DNA of 5,761 nucleotides, taken from Actinomycetota bacterium. Lineage in GTDB: Bacteria > Actinomycetota > Acidimicrobiia > Acidimicrobiales > UBA8592. The translations under genes were made by a program, and so were the position numbers. Under the pieces are notes generated by a model. The model was not told the DNA's origin. It saw nothing but the letters and a program-made list of their open reading frames with translations, and did not search any database. The stretch is taken from positions 30,537 to 36,297 of the forward strand of contig PAYW01000025.1 of NCBI GenBank assembly GCA_002715425.1, given 5' to 3'. Below, piece by piece: positions 1-5,761 of the stretch. How positions within the stretch are numbered: the first letter of the stretch is position 1; each line of letters begins with the position of its first letter.

Positions 1-1745
1 AGTGTGATGATTTCTCCGGTTGGGCTGTGCCATTCCCAGCTTCCATCTTCGTTTTGGACCCAACCCCACTCAGGACATTCTTCACAATCTTCGTCGTATC
101 CTGGGAGGTCTGTTATTTCAGGAACAGGTTCGTAAGTGTACCCTTCGTCGTTTTCGGAGTCATCGGTCTCCATTACGAAGCTGACAGGTTCCATTTCATA
201 TGGTGGCGACCAGTTGCCCATGGGATCGTATGTCCAGATGGTGCCGTCAGGCGCATGCCATTCCCAGCCGCCTTCTTCGTTTTGGACCCAACCCCACTCA
301 GGACAGTCGAAGCAATCTTCTGTCCAGCCGGGAAGGTCTCGGTAGTCTTCGTAGGTCACGCCGAAGTCAGGATCGTCAGCAAGGACGCCGGCTCGCACCC
401 AACCTGTTCCGTCCCACATCCACCATGAATACAGTGATTCAGGATCCATGCCTGGTTCGACCCATACGTATCCGGAATATATGGACCCTTCATCTACGGA
501 GCCAAATTCTGCTATTTGCCAGCCCCATTCACCATCTTCCGGGCAGGGTGGGAAACAGCCTTCGAAGGTTTTCTCTTCGTCGTTGTCATAACCGTCGTAG
601 TCAGATTCAAAGTCTTCGGAGTATCCATCATCAACATCATCGACATTAACGTCTTCACCTTCCTCAGCAGGCGTGATTTTGACGAATTTCTTAGAGCTCT
701 CTTCATTTTCGTTTAGAACATCGTCACTACTCTTGTAGTCACCGTTCTCGTCATAGTCATAAGACGGAACGTCGTTATCGTAATTGGGGTCATCCCCTCC
801 TTCGTAATTGGGGTTATCCCCTCCTTCATCTTCCGGACAGGGGTAACACTCTTCTATATACCCTGGTACATCAGCTTCAGTGTCGAAGACGTCACCAGAA
901 TCTAGGTCTTCCCATCCGGGAAGGCTTGATTTCCAGATAAATTCTCCTGCTTTTGTTTTGAGGATCCAGTCTCCGTCACCATTTTTGTGGATGCCATATG
1001 GTGGGTTCGGTGGGCATGCCTCTTGAGGTGTTTCTTCTGGAGTTGGTGTTTCTTCTGGAGTTGGTGTTTCTTCTGGAGTTGGTGTTTCTTCTGGAGGTTC
1101 TTCTGGTGGGAGGAGTGGGTTACCACACGCGCAACGCGCTCGAGGGATACCATCTTCATCTACCAGTACTGCAGTTCCCGCTTCTAGTACAGCGAGGAAC
1201 GGAATAGCCTCACCGTTCGAGTATCCATGATTTGTTACTAGTACGTTTTGCAGAAGAACCGCTGGAGTTAACCCGCGAATGTAGTCGGATAGTTCATCTA
1301 CAGGTATGCCCTGGACCTCTGCCCAAGCAGCTCCTATAGCGGGGTTTGCTTCAAGAAATGCGATTAGCTTGTCTATATCGCAAGCATTCTCTCCAGTTCC
1401 ACCGTATAGGCCAGTAGCGCTACCGCTAACTTCACCGGTTTCCAGTATCTCTGTCGGAATATCTAGCGTATAAACCGCATACGAGGGTGTAAACGGGTCA
1501 GGGCCAACAGATTTTGCCGGTTGATAGACATAGTCTGTCACTGGCGAAAGGTCTGCTAACCCTGTTAATTCAGTTTTGGGCTCAGCAGAGCTGTCACTAT
1601 CGTCGTTATTTACGACAATAAGTGTGGTTACCAACGCAATAATGGCTAAAACAGCCAACGCGGCAAAAGCCTTGACTCGTTTTTGTTGGAATAAAAGACC
1701 CATCTGAGCAGTAAAAGTCTCTAATTTTGAAGGTTTGTCATTCAT
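1..1745 (-). CDS. Membrane-anchored DUF6777-like repeat protein (3' end missing)
   Basis: The frame is open without a stop from the ATG at 1745-1743 to the left edge: 581 complete codons, C-terminus outside the window. An in-frame TAG lies seven codons upstream with no other usable start between, so this start is firm; the RBS is weak. Residues 1-25 are short and basic (KRVK at 22-25). Residues 26-45 form one hydrophobic helix, so the rest is probably outside the cell. Residues about 85-212 resemble DUF6777, a domain of unknown function in actinomycetes: GLYGGT (112-117), C122-D123, TNHG (171-174), AGTAVLVD (189-196) and CACGNPL (205-211). Then come TPTPEE repeats (about 215-240), a first Trp/Gly segment (244-281), a strongly acidic D/Y/N/E-rich stretch (about 304-392), and Cys-pair/Trp repeats (397 to the edge), with cysteine pairs 300/303, 397/401, 478/481 and 554/557. 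A surface or envelope role is inference; the function is unknown. The domain name rests on remembered motifs. Confidence 0.85.
   Translation of the reverse strand, partial: MNDKPSKLETFTAQMGLLFQQKRVKAFAALAVLAIIALVTTLIVVNNDDSDSSAEPKTELTGLADLSPVTDYVYQPAKSVGPDPFTPSYAVYTLDIPTEILETGEVSGSATGLYGGTGENACDIDKLIAFLEANPAIGAAWAEVQGIPVDELSDYIRGLTPAVLLQNVLVTNHGYSNGEAIPFLAVLEAGTAVLVDEDGIPRARCACGNPLLPPEEPPEETPTPEETPTPEETPTPEETPQEACPPNPPYGIHKNGDGDWILKTKAGEFIWKSSLPGWEDLDSGDVFDTEADVPGYIEECYPCPEDEGGDNPNYEGGDDPNYDNDVPSYDYDENGDYKSSDDVLNENEESSKKFVKITPAEEGEDVNVDDVDDGYSEDFESDYDGYDNDEEKTFEGCFPPCPEDGEWGWQIAEFGSVDEGSIYSGYVWVEPGMDPESLYSWWMWDGTGWVRAGVLADDPDFGVTYEDYRDLPGWTEDCFDCPEWGWVQNEEGGWEWHAPDGTIWTYDPMGNWSPPYEMEPVSFVMETDDSENDEGYTYEPVPEITDLPGYDEDCEECPEWGWVQNEDGSWEWHSPTGEIIT
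6..338 (-). repeat. Two copies of a 35-residue Trp/Cys repeat, 228-bp period
   Basis: Residues 470-504 (bases 234-338) and 546-580 (bases 6-110) of the DUF6777-like protein are near copies. Both follow the pattern DLPG-aromatic-x-E-D-C-x2-C-PEWGWVQNE-x-G-x-WEWH-x-P-x-G-x-I. The offset is exactly 228 bp (76 codons). At DNA level 46-77 and 274-305 are identical over 32 bp, and 28-40 matches 256-268 over 13 bp, so the duplication is recent or kept uniform by recombination. More diverged relatives of the unit occur at residues 244-281 and 397-429. The pattern suggests small beta-rich modules with paired cysteines. The second copy ends at the window edge, so further copies may follow. Confidence 0.85.
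781..828 (-). repeat. 24-bp direct repeat, two copies
   Basis: Two adjacent 24-bp units (781-804 and 805-828) differ at two positions. In the minus-strand protein they encode the octapeptides EGGDNPNY and EGGDDPNY (about residues 307-322). This in-frame duplication lies at the start of the acidic D/N/Y-rich stretch and keeps the reading frame. It looks like local expansion of low-complexity coding sequence rather than a regulatory repeat. Confidence 0.8.
1027..1096 (-). repeat. 18-bp tandem repeat, about 3.9 copies, coding TPTPEE
   Basis: The plus-strand unit ggtgtttcttctggagtt is repeated at 1027, 1045, 1063 and 1081, the last copy being slightly incomplete. On the minus strand it encodes a six-residue P-E-E-T-P-T unit, forming a Pro/Glu/Thr spacer between the DUF6777-like domain and the Trp/Cys part of the protein. 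Such spacers are typically extended and flexible in surface proteins of Gram-positive-type bacteria. Because 18 bp is a multiple of three, copy-number changes would alter length without shifting the frame. Confidence 0.9.
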
Positions 1746-1860
1746 ATTTTGTATACCTACGCATTTCTATAGTGTGTTTGTTGTATGAGTAGGACAAATT
1801 TCCTGAACAAATCTTACACCCCAGATCATCTTTTTTATAGATTACGGTTAGTTTTGAAAG
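1746..1860. promoter_or_regulatory. Divergent intergenic region with weak promoter candidates
   Basis: This 115-bp AT-rich gap separates the start codons of two divergent genes, so it must hold promoters for both. For the plus-strand oxidoreductase, CTTACA (1813-1818) and TATAGA (1836-1841) are spaced 17 bp apart and resemble -35 and -10 boxes; transcription would begin only about a dozen bases before the ATG, giving a very short leader, in keeping with the lack of a clear Shine-Dalgarno (GAAAG abuts the ATG). For the minus-strand gene, a TATAGA (1771-1766) is the best -10 box, but the nearest TTGTCC (1797-1792) is 20 bp away. A small palindrome, AGATCATCT, lies at 1823-1831. All are eye-made matches to loose consensus sequences. 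Confidence 0.35.
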
Positions 1861-2916
1861 ATGAAACTTGGGTTAGGTCTTGACATTTACAATAAATCCC
1901 AGCTCCTTTTACCCACAGAAGCCGTCATTCAGGCAGAAAAAAACGGATTTCATTCTGTCTGGACAGCAGAAGCCTATGGAATAGATGCCCTTTCACCACT
2001 AGCGTACTTAGCCGCCGTAACTAAACGCATCAAACTTGGCACTGCGGTCGTTCAGGTAGCTGCGAGAACGCCCGCCGCTACGGCCATGCACGCAATGACA
2101 ATCGACGCCCTCGCAGGTGGTAACCGGACCATCATCGGTTTGGGGGTTTCCGGACCCCAGATCGTCGAAGGCTGGTACGGTCGGCCATGGGGAAGCCCTC
2201 ATCACTGGCTAAGAGACTATGTGGCCATTATGCGTAAGATCCTAGACCGGCAGACCCCTGTCGAACATGAAGGAAAGCAAATCCAACTTCCTTTCAAAGA
2301 CGAAGGAGCAATAGGTCAAGGCAAAGCTCTTAAATCAATCTTGCGCCCTAGCGGCGGCATCCAAATCTGGATAGCTTCCGGAGCTCCGATGAATACTGCC
2401 CTTGCGGCTGAAGTTGCTGACGGCTGGCTCCCCATGGGGTACGGCCCCGACGGATGGGAAATCCACGGGCCGAATTTAGAGAAAGGATTTCAGATTCGCG
2501 CAGATGATGCGGTCCCGAAGTCTGAATTTCAACTTTTCACGAATCTAACTGTGGAAATAACCGATGATATTCAGGCAGCTATCGACAAACGAAAACCCAT
2601 GACAGCTATGTACGTAGGCGGAATGGGAAGTAAAGAACATAATTTTCATAGAGATTCAATGGCTAGAAAAGGCTTCCCTGAACAAGCCAACCTTATTCAA
2701 GAACGCTGGCTGGCTGGCGATAAAGAAGGAGCAGTTAGGTCTGTCCCCGATGAGTACATCGATATGGGCGGACTTTTCGGCCCAAAAGAGCGAATTAGGG
2801 AGCGGTACCCGCTCACAGTTACCCAAGGGATAACGGGTCAGATCCTTCGATCAACTGATTTAGCTACTATTGAGCTTGTCGCTGAGATTGTCAGCGATCA
2901 TTCTGGCTTGGATTAG
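1861..2916 (+). CDS. LLM-class F420-dependent oxidoreductase (Rv3520c-like)
   Basis: This 351-residue protein is a complete luciferase-like monooxygenase-fold (TIM barrel) enzyme. It closely recalls mycobacterial Rv3520c in length and motifs: TAEAYG near 35-40, LGTAVVQVAARTP near 59-71, the GLGVSGPQIVEGWYG block at 93-107, GKALK near 154-158, LAAEVADGWLP near 181-191, and YVGGMGSKEHNFH near 251-263. Family members use reduced coenzyme F420, a deazaflavin, as hydride donor or acceptor in the cytoplasm, but their substrates are mostly unknown. The start is the first ATG; there is no clear Shine-Dalgarno and the leader may be very short. The gene is first in a probable operon with the hydrolase 61 bp downstream. 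F420 rather than FMN use is inferred from the subfamily. The stop is TAG at 2914-2916. Confidence 0.9.
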   Translation: MKLGLGLDIYNKSQLLLPTEAVIQAEKNGFHSVWTAEAYGIDALSPLAYLAAVTKRIKLGTAVVQVAARTPAATAMHAMTIDALAGGNRTIIGLGVSGPQIVEGWYGRPWGSPHHWLRDYVAIMRKILDRQTPVEHEGKQIQLPFKDEGAIGQGKALKSILRPSGGIQIWIASGAPMNTALAAEVADGWLPMGYGPDGWEIHGPNLEKGFQIRADDAVPKSEFQLFTNLTVEITDDIQAAIDKRKPMTAMYVGGMGSKEHNFHRDSMARKGFPEQANLIQERWLAGDKEGAVRSVPDEYIDMGGLFGPKERIRERYPLTVTQGITGQILRSTDLATIELVAEIVSDHSGLD

Positions 2917-2966
2917 CTCAAGTCGCAGGAAACCTTCGAACCGACTAGTGTCTTCATAGCGCAATG

Positions 2967-2972
2967 AGGAGG
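2967..2972 (+). promoter_or_regulatory. Strong Shine-Dalgarno for the alpha/beta hydrolase
   Basis: A perfect AGGAGG, extended by further G residues, ends 5 bases before the ATG at 2978 and settles that start. An ATG at 2964 overlaps this site but is in another frame. Confidence 0.85.
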
Positions 2973-2977
2973 GGGCA

Positions 2978-3862
2978 ATGCCTGAAGCAGTAAATGGTAG
3001 TACCACGTTGTTCTACGACACGATGGGTGACCCGGATGATCCGACAATTCTTCTTGTTATGGGATTAGGGGCACAGATGGTGGCCTTTCGGGAAGAATTT
3101 TGCCAGCTTCTTGTTCGGGCCGGGTTTCATATCGTCCGTTTTGATAACCGAGATGTAGGCCTTTCATCAAAAACGTCCGGTACCCCTCCCCGCATAGAAG
3201 AACTCATCAATATGCAAGGCGAAGACTTACAGGAGGACAAGGTTCCCTACCTCCTTTCAGATATGTCTGATGACGCTTTCGCTGTCCTCGATAGTGCAGG
3301 TATCAATAAAGCACACCTTGTTGGAGTTTCAATGGGAGGCATGATCGCCCAGACAATGGTGATCGAACATCCTGAACGGATTCTGTCCCTTACATCAATC
3401 ATGTCCACCACGGGAAATCCAGAGGTCGGAGGAGCTAAGGCAGAATTAATGATGAAGATGCCTTTGACTATTCCCACCTCCAAAGAAGAAGCTATAGAAG
3501 CCTCAGTGGAAACATTCCGTTTAATATCCGGACCGCATTTCGATGCTGAAGACCATGCCGAAGAAACCGCAATGACCTTTGACAGAAACTGGAATCCGAA
3601 TGCGCAGGGTTTCCAAATTGCTGCAATCTTTGCCTCCGGAGACCGCAGCGAAGCGCTGCGATCTACTGACATACCGACATTAGTGATCCACGGGCGACTC
3701 GACCCTCTCGTGCAACTAAGCGGCGGCGAAGCTACATCATCGATTATTCCCGATAGCAAACTGGTTATATTTGACGATATGGGCCACGATCTCCCAGAAG
3801 CACTATGGGCGGATATCACAGGCGAAATAATTAGCCATGCTCAGGCAGTGGTCGAAAACTGA
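2978..3862 (+). CDS. Alpha/beta-fold hydrolase
   Basis: This complete 294-residue serine hydrolase resembles the esterase/methylesterase branch of the alpha/beta-hydrolase superfamily often annotated near RdmC. Visible landmarks are the oxyanion-side MGLGAQM (28-34), the RFDNRDVGLS block (54-63), the nucleophile elbow G-V-S-M-G with Ser118, the acid in HGRLDP with Asp242, and the catalytic histidine in DMGHDLP with His270. The spacing of the Ser-Asp-His triad is normal for the fold. Residues about 155-210 form the variable cap that would set substrate choice. No signal peptide is seen, so it is probably cytoplasmic. Translation is favoured by the AGGAGG at 2967. The next gene begins 10 bp after its stop. 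Ester or lactone cleavage is the likely chemistry; the substrate is unknown, and C-C or epoxide hydrolysis is possible. Confidence 0.9.
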   Translation: MPEAVNGSTTLFYDTMGDPDDPTILLVMGLGAQMVAFREEFCQLLVRAGFHIVRFDNRDVGLSSKTSGTPPRIEELINMQGEDLQEDKVPYLLSDMSDDAFAVLDSAGINKAHLVGVSMGGMIAQTMVIEHPERILSLTSIMSTTGNPEVGGAKAELMMKMPLTIPTSKEEAIEASVETFRLISGPHFDAEDHAEETAMTFDRNWNPNAQGFQIAAIFASGDRSEALRSTDIPTLVIHGRLDPLVQLSGGEATSSIIPDSKLVIFDDMGHDLPEALWADITGEIISHAQAVVEN

Positions 3863-3872
3863 AAGGAAATAA

Positions 3873-4400
3873 ATGAGTGAACAAGATGACAATTATGAAG
3901 ACCTCACCCAATGCGGCCTCGAGTCCGAACTCGAGCAAGAATTGTTAGATGTCCAGCGGGAATGCACGTTCATGTGGACAAATAAAAAGGGCGAAGCATT
4001 CGGAGTGATCATGTCATACCTCCCCAGTGACGGAAAGATATGGTTGACGTGCGCAGAACGCCGAGCTCGAGTACCAGCCCTCCGTCGGTTTCCCAGAGCA
4101 TCAATTTGCATCAACAGCACCGGTACTCCAATGGGAACAGGAAAGACCGTCACCTACAAAGGGTCATGCGTCATTCATGACAGTCGAGAAATAAAAGATT
4201 GGTTCTATCCCATTTTTGCCCGCCGCCTCCGCCCAGAGCCAGAAGCAGCAGCAGTGTTCCAAAAATTCCTCGACTCCCCTGAGCGAGTAATTATTGAATT
4301 CACGCCAGATTATACGTTGTCCTTTAATAGCAAACTCATGTGGGCACGATCACCAGAAGCGTCAATTCCAGAAAATGATCCGAGGAACGCCGCAAATTAG
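3873..4400 (+). CDS. Pyridoxamine 5'-phosphate oxidase-like split-barrel protein
   Basis: This 175-residue protein has the pattern of the PNPOx-like FMN/F420-binding split barrel: an N-terminal helix (about 14-30), then CTFMWTNKKGEAFGVIMSY (31-49), KIWLTCAERRARVPALRR (55-72) with the basic run that usually contacts cofactor phosphate, ASICINSTG (76-84), and the barrel strand TYKGSCVIHD (94-103). Members bind FMN, F420 or haem and act as small reductases or oxidases; the sequence alone does not tell which. In actinobacteria many belong to the flavin/deazaflavin oxidoreductases, and the nearby LLM gene makes F420 plausible, as inference. An AAGGA at 3863-3867, five bases before the ATG, supports the start. 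The gene sits 10 bp after the hydrolase, and its stop is 4 bp from that of the convergent crotonase gene. It is unlikely to be the vitamin B6 enzyme itself. Confidence 0.8.
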   Translation: MSEQDDNYEDLTQCGLESELEQELLDVQRECTFMWTNKKGEAFGVIMSYLPSDGKIWLTCAERRARVPALRRFPRASICINSTGTPMGTGKTVTYKGSCVIHDSREIKDWFYPIFARRLRPEPEAAAVFQKFLDSPERVIIEFTPDYTLSFNSKLMWARSPEASIPENDPRNAAN

Positions 4401-4404
4401 TCGG

Positions 4405-5238
4405 TTAGAACCCTCGCCATTCAGGGTCTCGCCGCTCTTGAAAACTAGCGATTCCTTCTTTGGAATCGACAGTTCCACTATTAAGTTCAACAGCCCAGCT
4501 TTCTTCTTCGGCAATAGTATGCCGGTCAGTATCTAGGGCCCTGTTAACCAACCATTTGGTAAACATGTGCGCTTTTGTCGGGCCTGAAGCCAGCCGCTCC
4601 GCCCATGCAGCAGCAGCATCTCGAAGATCTCCACTTGGAACAACCTTATTGCATAAACCCAGTTCCAGTGCGCGCTCTGAGAGGACATCATCAGCAAAGA
4701 ACATCAATTCTTTTGTTCTCATAGGGCCGATCAACCTCGGCAGAATCCATGTACCTAGAGCATCTGGTACAAGCCCGCGTCGTGCAAAGACCTCGATAAA
4801 TTTTGCATTCTCCGACATGATTACCAGATCGCACATAAAAGCCAGATGCGCTCCCACTCCAGCAGCCGTTCCGTTCACAGCGGCAATGACAGGTAGTTCA
4901 CAATCAAGAATTGAAGACATCAGGGGATGTTGGCCCCGCAGCATCATCCGCCTGGGTTCACCAACAGCTATCTTCGGTGCGTCGTCTGGCCGAGGAGCGT
5001 ATTCACGCCCAACAGAGATATCAGCCCCAGTGCAGAAAAATCTATTACCTGTTGCTGTCAGTACGACTGCTCTCGCATCGAACTGGCCATTTAGCGATTC
5101 AAAGAGTTCAGCCATTCTGTCGCGCATTTGCGGAGAGATAGCGTTCGCCTTATCCGGATTGTTGATAGTTATCCATGCGACATGATCAACAATTTCAAAG
5201 AGAACTAATTCATCTAACTGTTCAGCTGCTGCATCCAT
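4405..5238 (-). CDS. Enoyl-CoA hydratase/isomerase (crotonase) family protein
   Basis: This complete 277-residue crotonase-fold protein has the substrate-binding N-terminus WITINNPDKANAIS (22-35), the first oxyanion-hole segment FFCTGADIS (67-75), and the second, NGTAAGVGAHLAFMCDL (122-138). The C-terminal SKEGIASFQERRDPEWRG (259-276) is typical of the family. By alignment with rat mitochondrial crotonase, catalytic Glu144 corresponds to His131 and Glu164 to Phe151, so both standard hydratase acids are missing. Asp159 in GLVPDALGTW matches the Asp position of PaaG-type isomerases. It should act on an acyl-CoA thioester in the cytoplasm, as isomerase, hydrolase or other crotonase chemistry rather than classical hydratase (inference). 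An in-frame TAA six bases before the ATG excludes a longer protein; no good Shine-Dalgarno is seen. It is transcribed towards the oxidoreductase operon. Confidence 0.88.
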   Translation of the reverse strand: MDAAAEQLDELVLFEIVDHVAWITINNPDKANAISPQMRDRMAELFESLNGQFDARAVVLTATGNRFFCTGADISVGREYAPRPDDAPKIAVGEPRRMMLRGQHPLMSSILDCELPVIAAVNGTAAGVGAHLAFMCDLVIMSENAKFIEVFARRGLVPDALGTWILPRLIGPMRTKELMFFADDVLSERALELGLCNKVVPSGDLRDAAAAWAERLASGPTKAHMFTKWLVNRALDTDRHTIAEEESWAVELNSGTVDSKEGIASFQERRDPEWRGF

Positions 5239-5351
5239 CTCTTAAGCGTAGCCGAGAACCTGCCCCGAGCGGTGAGCTGGGTATTGACCGATTCTTCAAT
5301 CGCTAGGCTGTAAGAATTTCCGGACACCTTGAAATAGGCTATTCTCCAAAG
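5239..5351. promoter_or_regulatory. Divergent intergenic region, crotonase / HAD hydrolase
   Basis: This 113-bp gap lies between two genes that point away from each other and should carry both promoters. On the plus strand TTGACC (5284-5289) is a fair -35 box, but the best following AT-rich element, TAAGAA (5311-5316), is 21 bp away, longer than ideal. No convincing promoter is visible on the minus strand, and I see no operator palindrome. The assignment rests mainly on position. Confidence 0.3.
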
Positions 5352-5761
5352 GTGGTAAAAGCAGTTCTTTTCGACGTCGCTGGCGTCCTCACAGAAAGTT
5401 ACGGACACATTATCCTCGAAACGGCTGTAGCTATCGATGCGAATATTGACTTGCTGGCAGAAGCACTCATTCCGGTGTTTCTGGGCGAGGAAGATACTGA
5501 TGAAATGGGCCACAAACTAGAACGTGGAGAAGTAACACTTGACGAATTCCTCGCATCACTTGGCCCTGTCGAAGAAGACGCACGCGTGTTGCTACATCCT
5601 GATTCTTCGCATTTTTTCGGACACGCCTTTAGCCCCAATCGAGAAATGATGGCCTTCGCTAACGAGTTAGCAACAACAGATTGTCTGACTGCCATTGTTT
5701 CTAACAGTGTCAAGGAATGGATGCCAGCTTGGGAAACCGCCATCCCAGATAGAAGTATTTT
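5352..5761 (+). CDS. HAD-superfamily hydrolase, N-terminal part
   Basis: The frame is open from a GTG at 5352 to the right edge: 136 complete codons, C-terminus missing. The N-terminus KAVLFDVAGVLTES (3-16) is HAD motif I with nucleophile Asp8. KLERGEVTLDEFLASLG (55-71) matches the cap helices of subfamily IA enzymes of the epoxide-hydrolase-N-terminal/haloacid type. TAIVSNSVKEW (113-123) is motif II with the conserved Ser. Motif III Lys and the motif IV acids would lie beyond the edge. The second acid of the usual D-x-D is Ala10, so a standard phosphatase mechanism is uncertain. An in-frame TAG at 5304-5306, with no ATG, GTG or TTG between it and 5352, supports the GTG start; the only Shine-Dalgarno-like run, AAAGG, overlaps the start codon. 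The substrate is unknown. Confidence 0.82.
   Translation, partial: MVKAVLFDVAGVLTESYGHIILETAVAIDANIDLLAEALIPVFLGEEDTDEMGHKLERGEVTLDEFLASLGPVEEDARVLLHPDSSHFFGHAFSPNREMMAFANELATTDCLTAIVSNSVKEWMPAWETAIPDRSI

Larger units (their letters stand above)
1861..4400 (+). other. Probable three-gene operon
   Basis: Three plus-strand genes follow each other with gaps of 61 and 10 bp, and I see no hairpin plus T-run between them. The second and third genes each have a good Shine-Dalgarno, whereas the first does not. The set (F420-type oxidoreductase, alpha/beta hydrolase, split-barrel flavin/F420-type protein) is compatible with successive steps on one small organic substrate, but the substrate cannot be deduced. 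An extra promoter in the 61-bp gap cannot be excluded. Confidence 0.6.

Noticed and set aside
27..716. Several plus-strand frames of 66-149 codons
   Set aside because: They lie opposite the minus-strand repeat protein, show no recognisable domain, and repeat only because the coding strand does.
1027..1096. Repeat cluster as a possible CRISPR array
   Set aside because: The units are 18 bp, directly abutting with no spacers, and encode TPTPEE in frame within a long protein.
902..1159. Minus-strand frame of 85 codons rich in QKKHQL repeats
   Set aside because: It overlaps the DUF6777-like gene on the same strand in another frame; its repeats are the shadow of the 18-bp coding repeat.
1810..1843. 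AATCT / AGATT inverted repeat as an operator
   Set aside because: Two 5-bp arms 24 bases apart are expected by chance in AT-rich DNA.
3247..3819. Minus-strand frame of 190 codons
   Set aside because: It lies wholly opposite the alpha/beta hydrolase, which has an intact catalytic triad and a strong Shine-Dalgarno; the antisense product has no recognisable motif.
4410..4427. Inverted repeat ACCCT / AGGGT as a terminator between convergent genes
   Set aside because: The stem is only 5 bp with an 8-base loop and no T-run on either side, and it lies within the crotonase coding sequence.
4460..5185. Plus-strand frame of 241 codons
   Set aside because: It is antisense to the crotonase gene, whose family motifs are clear; the plus-strand product resembles no family I know.
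5214..5743. Minus-strand frames of 99 and 114 codons
   Set aside because: They cover the divergent promoter region and the HAD gene in antisense; only the plus strand carries HAD motifs.

Overview
The window looks like chromosomal DNA of an actinobacterium of moderate GC, clearly below the usual Streptomyces or Mycobacterium level by eye. The evidence is an LLM-class oxidoreductase of the mycobacterial Rv3520c type, a neighbouring split-barrel flavin/F420-type protein, and a membrane protein carrying a domain I recognise as DUF6777, which is typical of actinomycetes. An uncultured aquatic or marine member of the Acidimicrobiia would fit, but that placement is inference. There are no RNA genes, mobile elements or CRISPR arrays.

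Layout. Positions 1-1745 hold the first 581 codons of one minus-strand gene whose 3' end lies beyond the left edge. It encodes a membrane-anchored, mostly extracellular protein: short basic N-terminus, one transmembrane helix, DUF6777-like domain, Pro/Glu/Thr tandem repeats, a very acidic Asp/Tyr/Asn-rich stretch, and Trp/Cys-rich repeats that run off the edge. A 115-bp divergent intergenic region follows. Next comes a probable three-gene plus-strand operon: an F420-dependent LLM oxidoreductase (1861-2916), an alpha/beta hydrolase (2978-3862) and a pyridoxamine 5'-phosphate oxidase-like protein (3873-4400). It meets a convergent crotonase-family gene on the minus strand (4405-5238) with only 4 bp between the stop codons. 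After a second divergent gap of 113 bp, a HAD-superfamily hydrolase starts at 5352 on the plus strand and is cut by the right edge.

How the genes may work together. Positions 1861-5761 look like a catabolic or detoxifying neighbourhood: a deazaflavin oxidoreductase, a serine hydrolase, a small flavin/F420-type protein, a crotonase lacking the two standard hydratase glutamates, and a HAD enzyme. No substrate can be read from the sequence. The least ordinary object is the repeat-bearing surface protein at the left edge.
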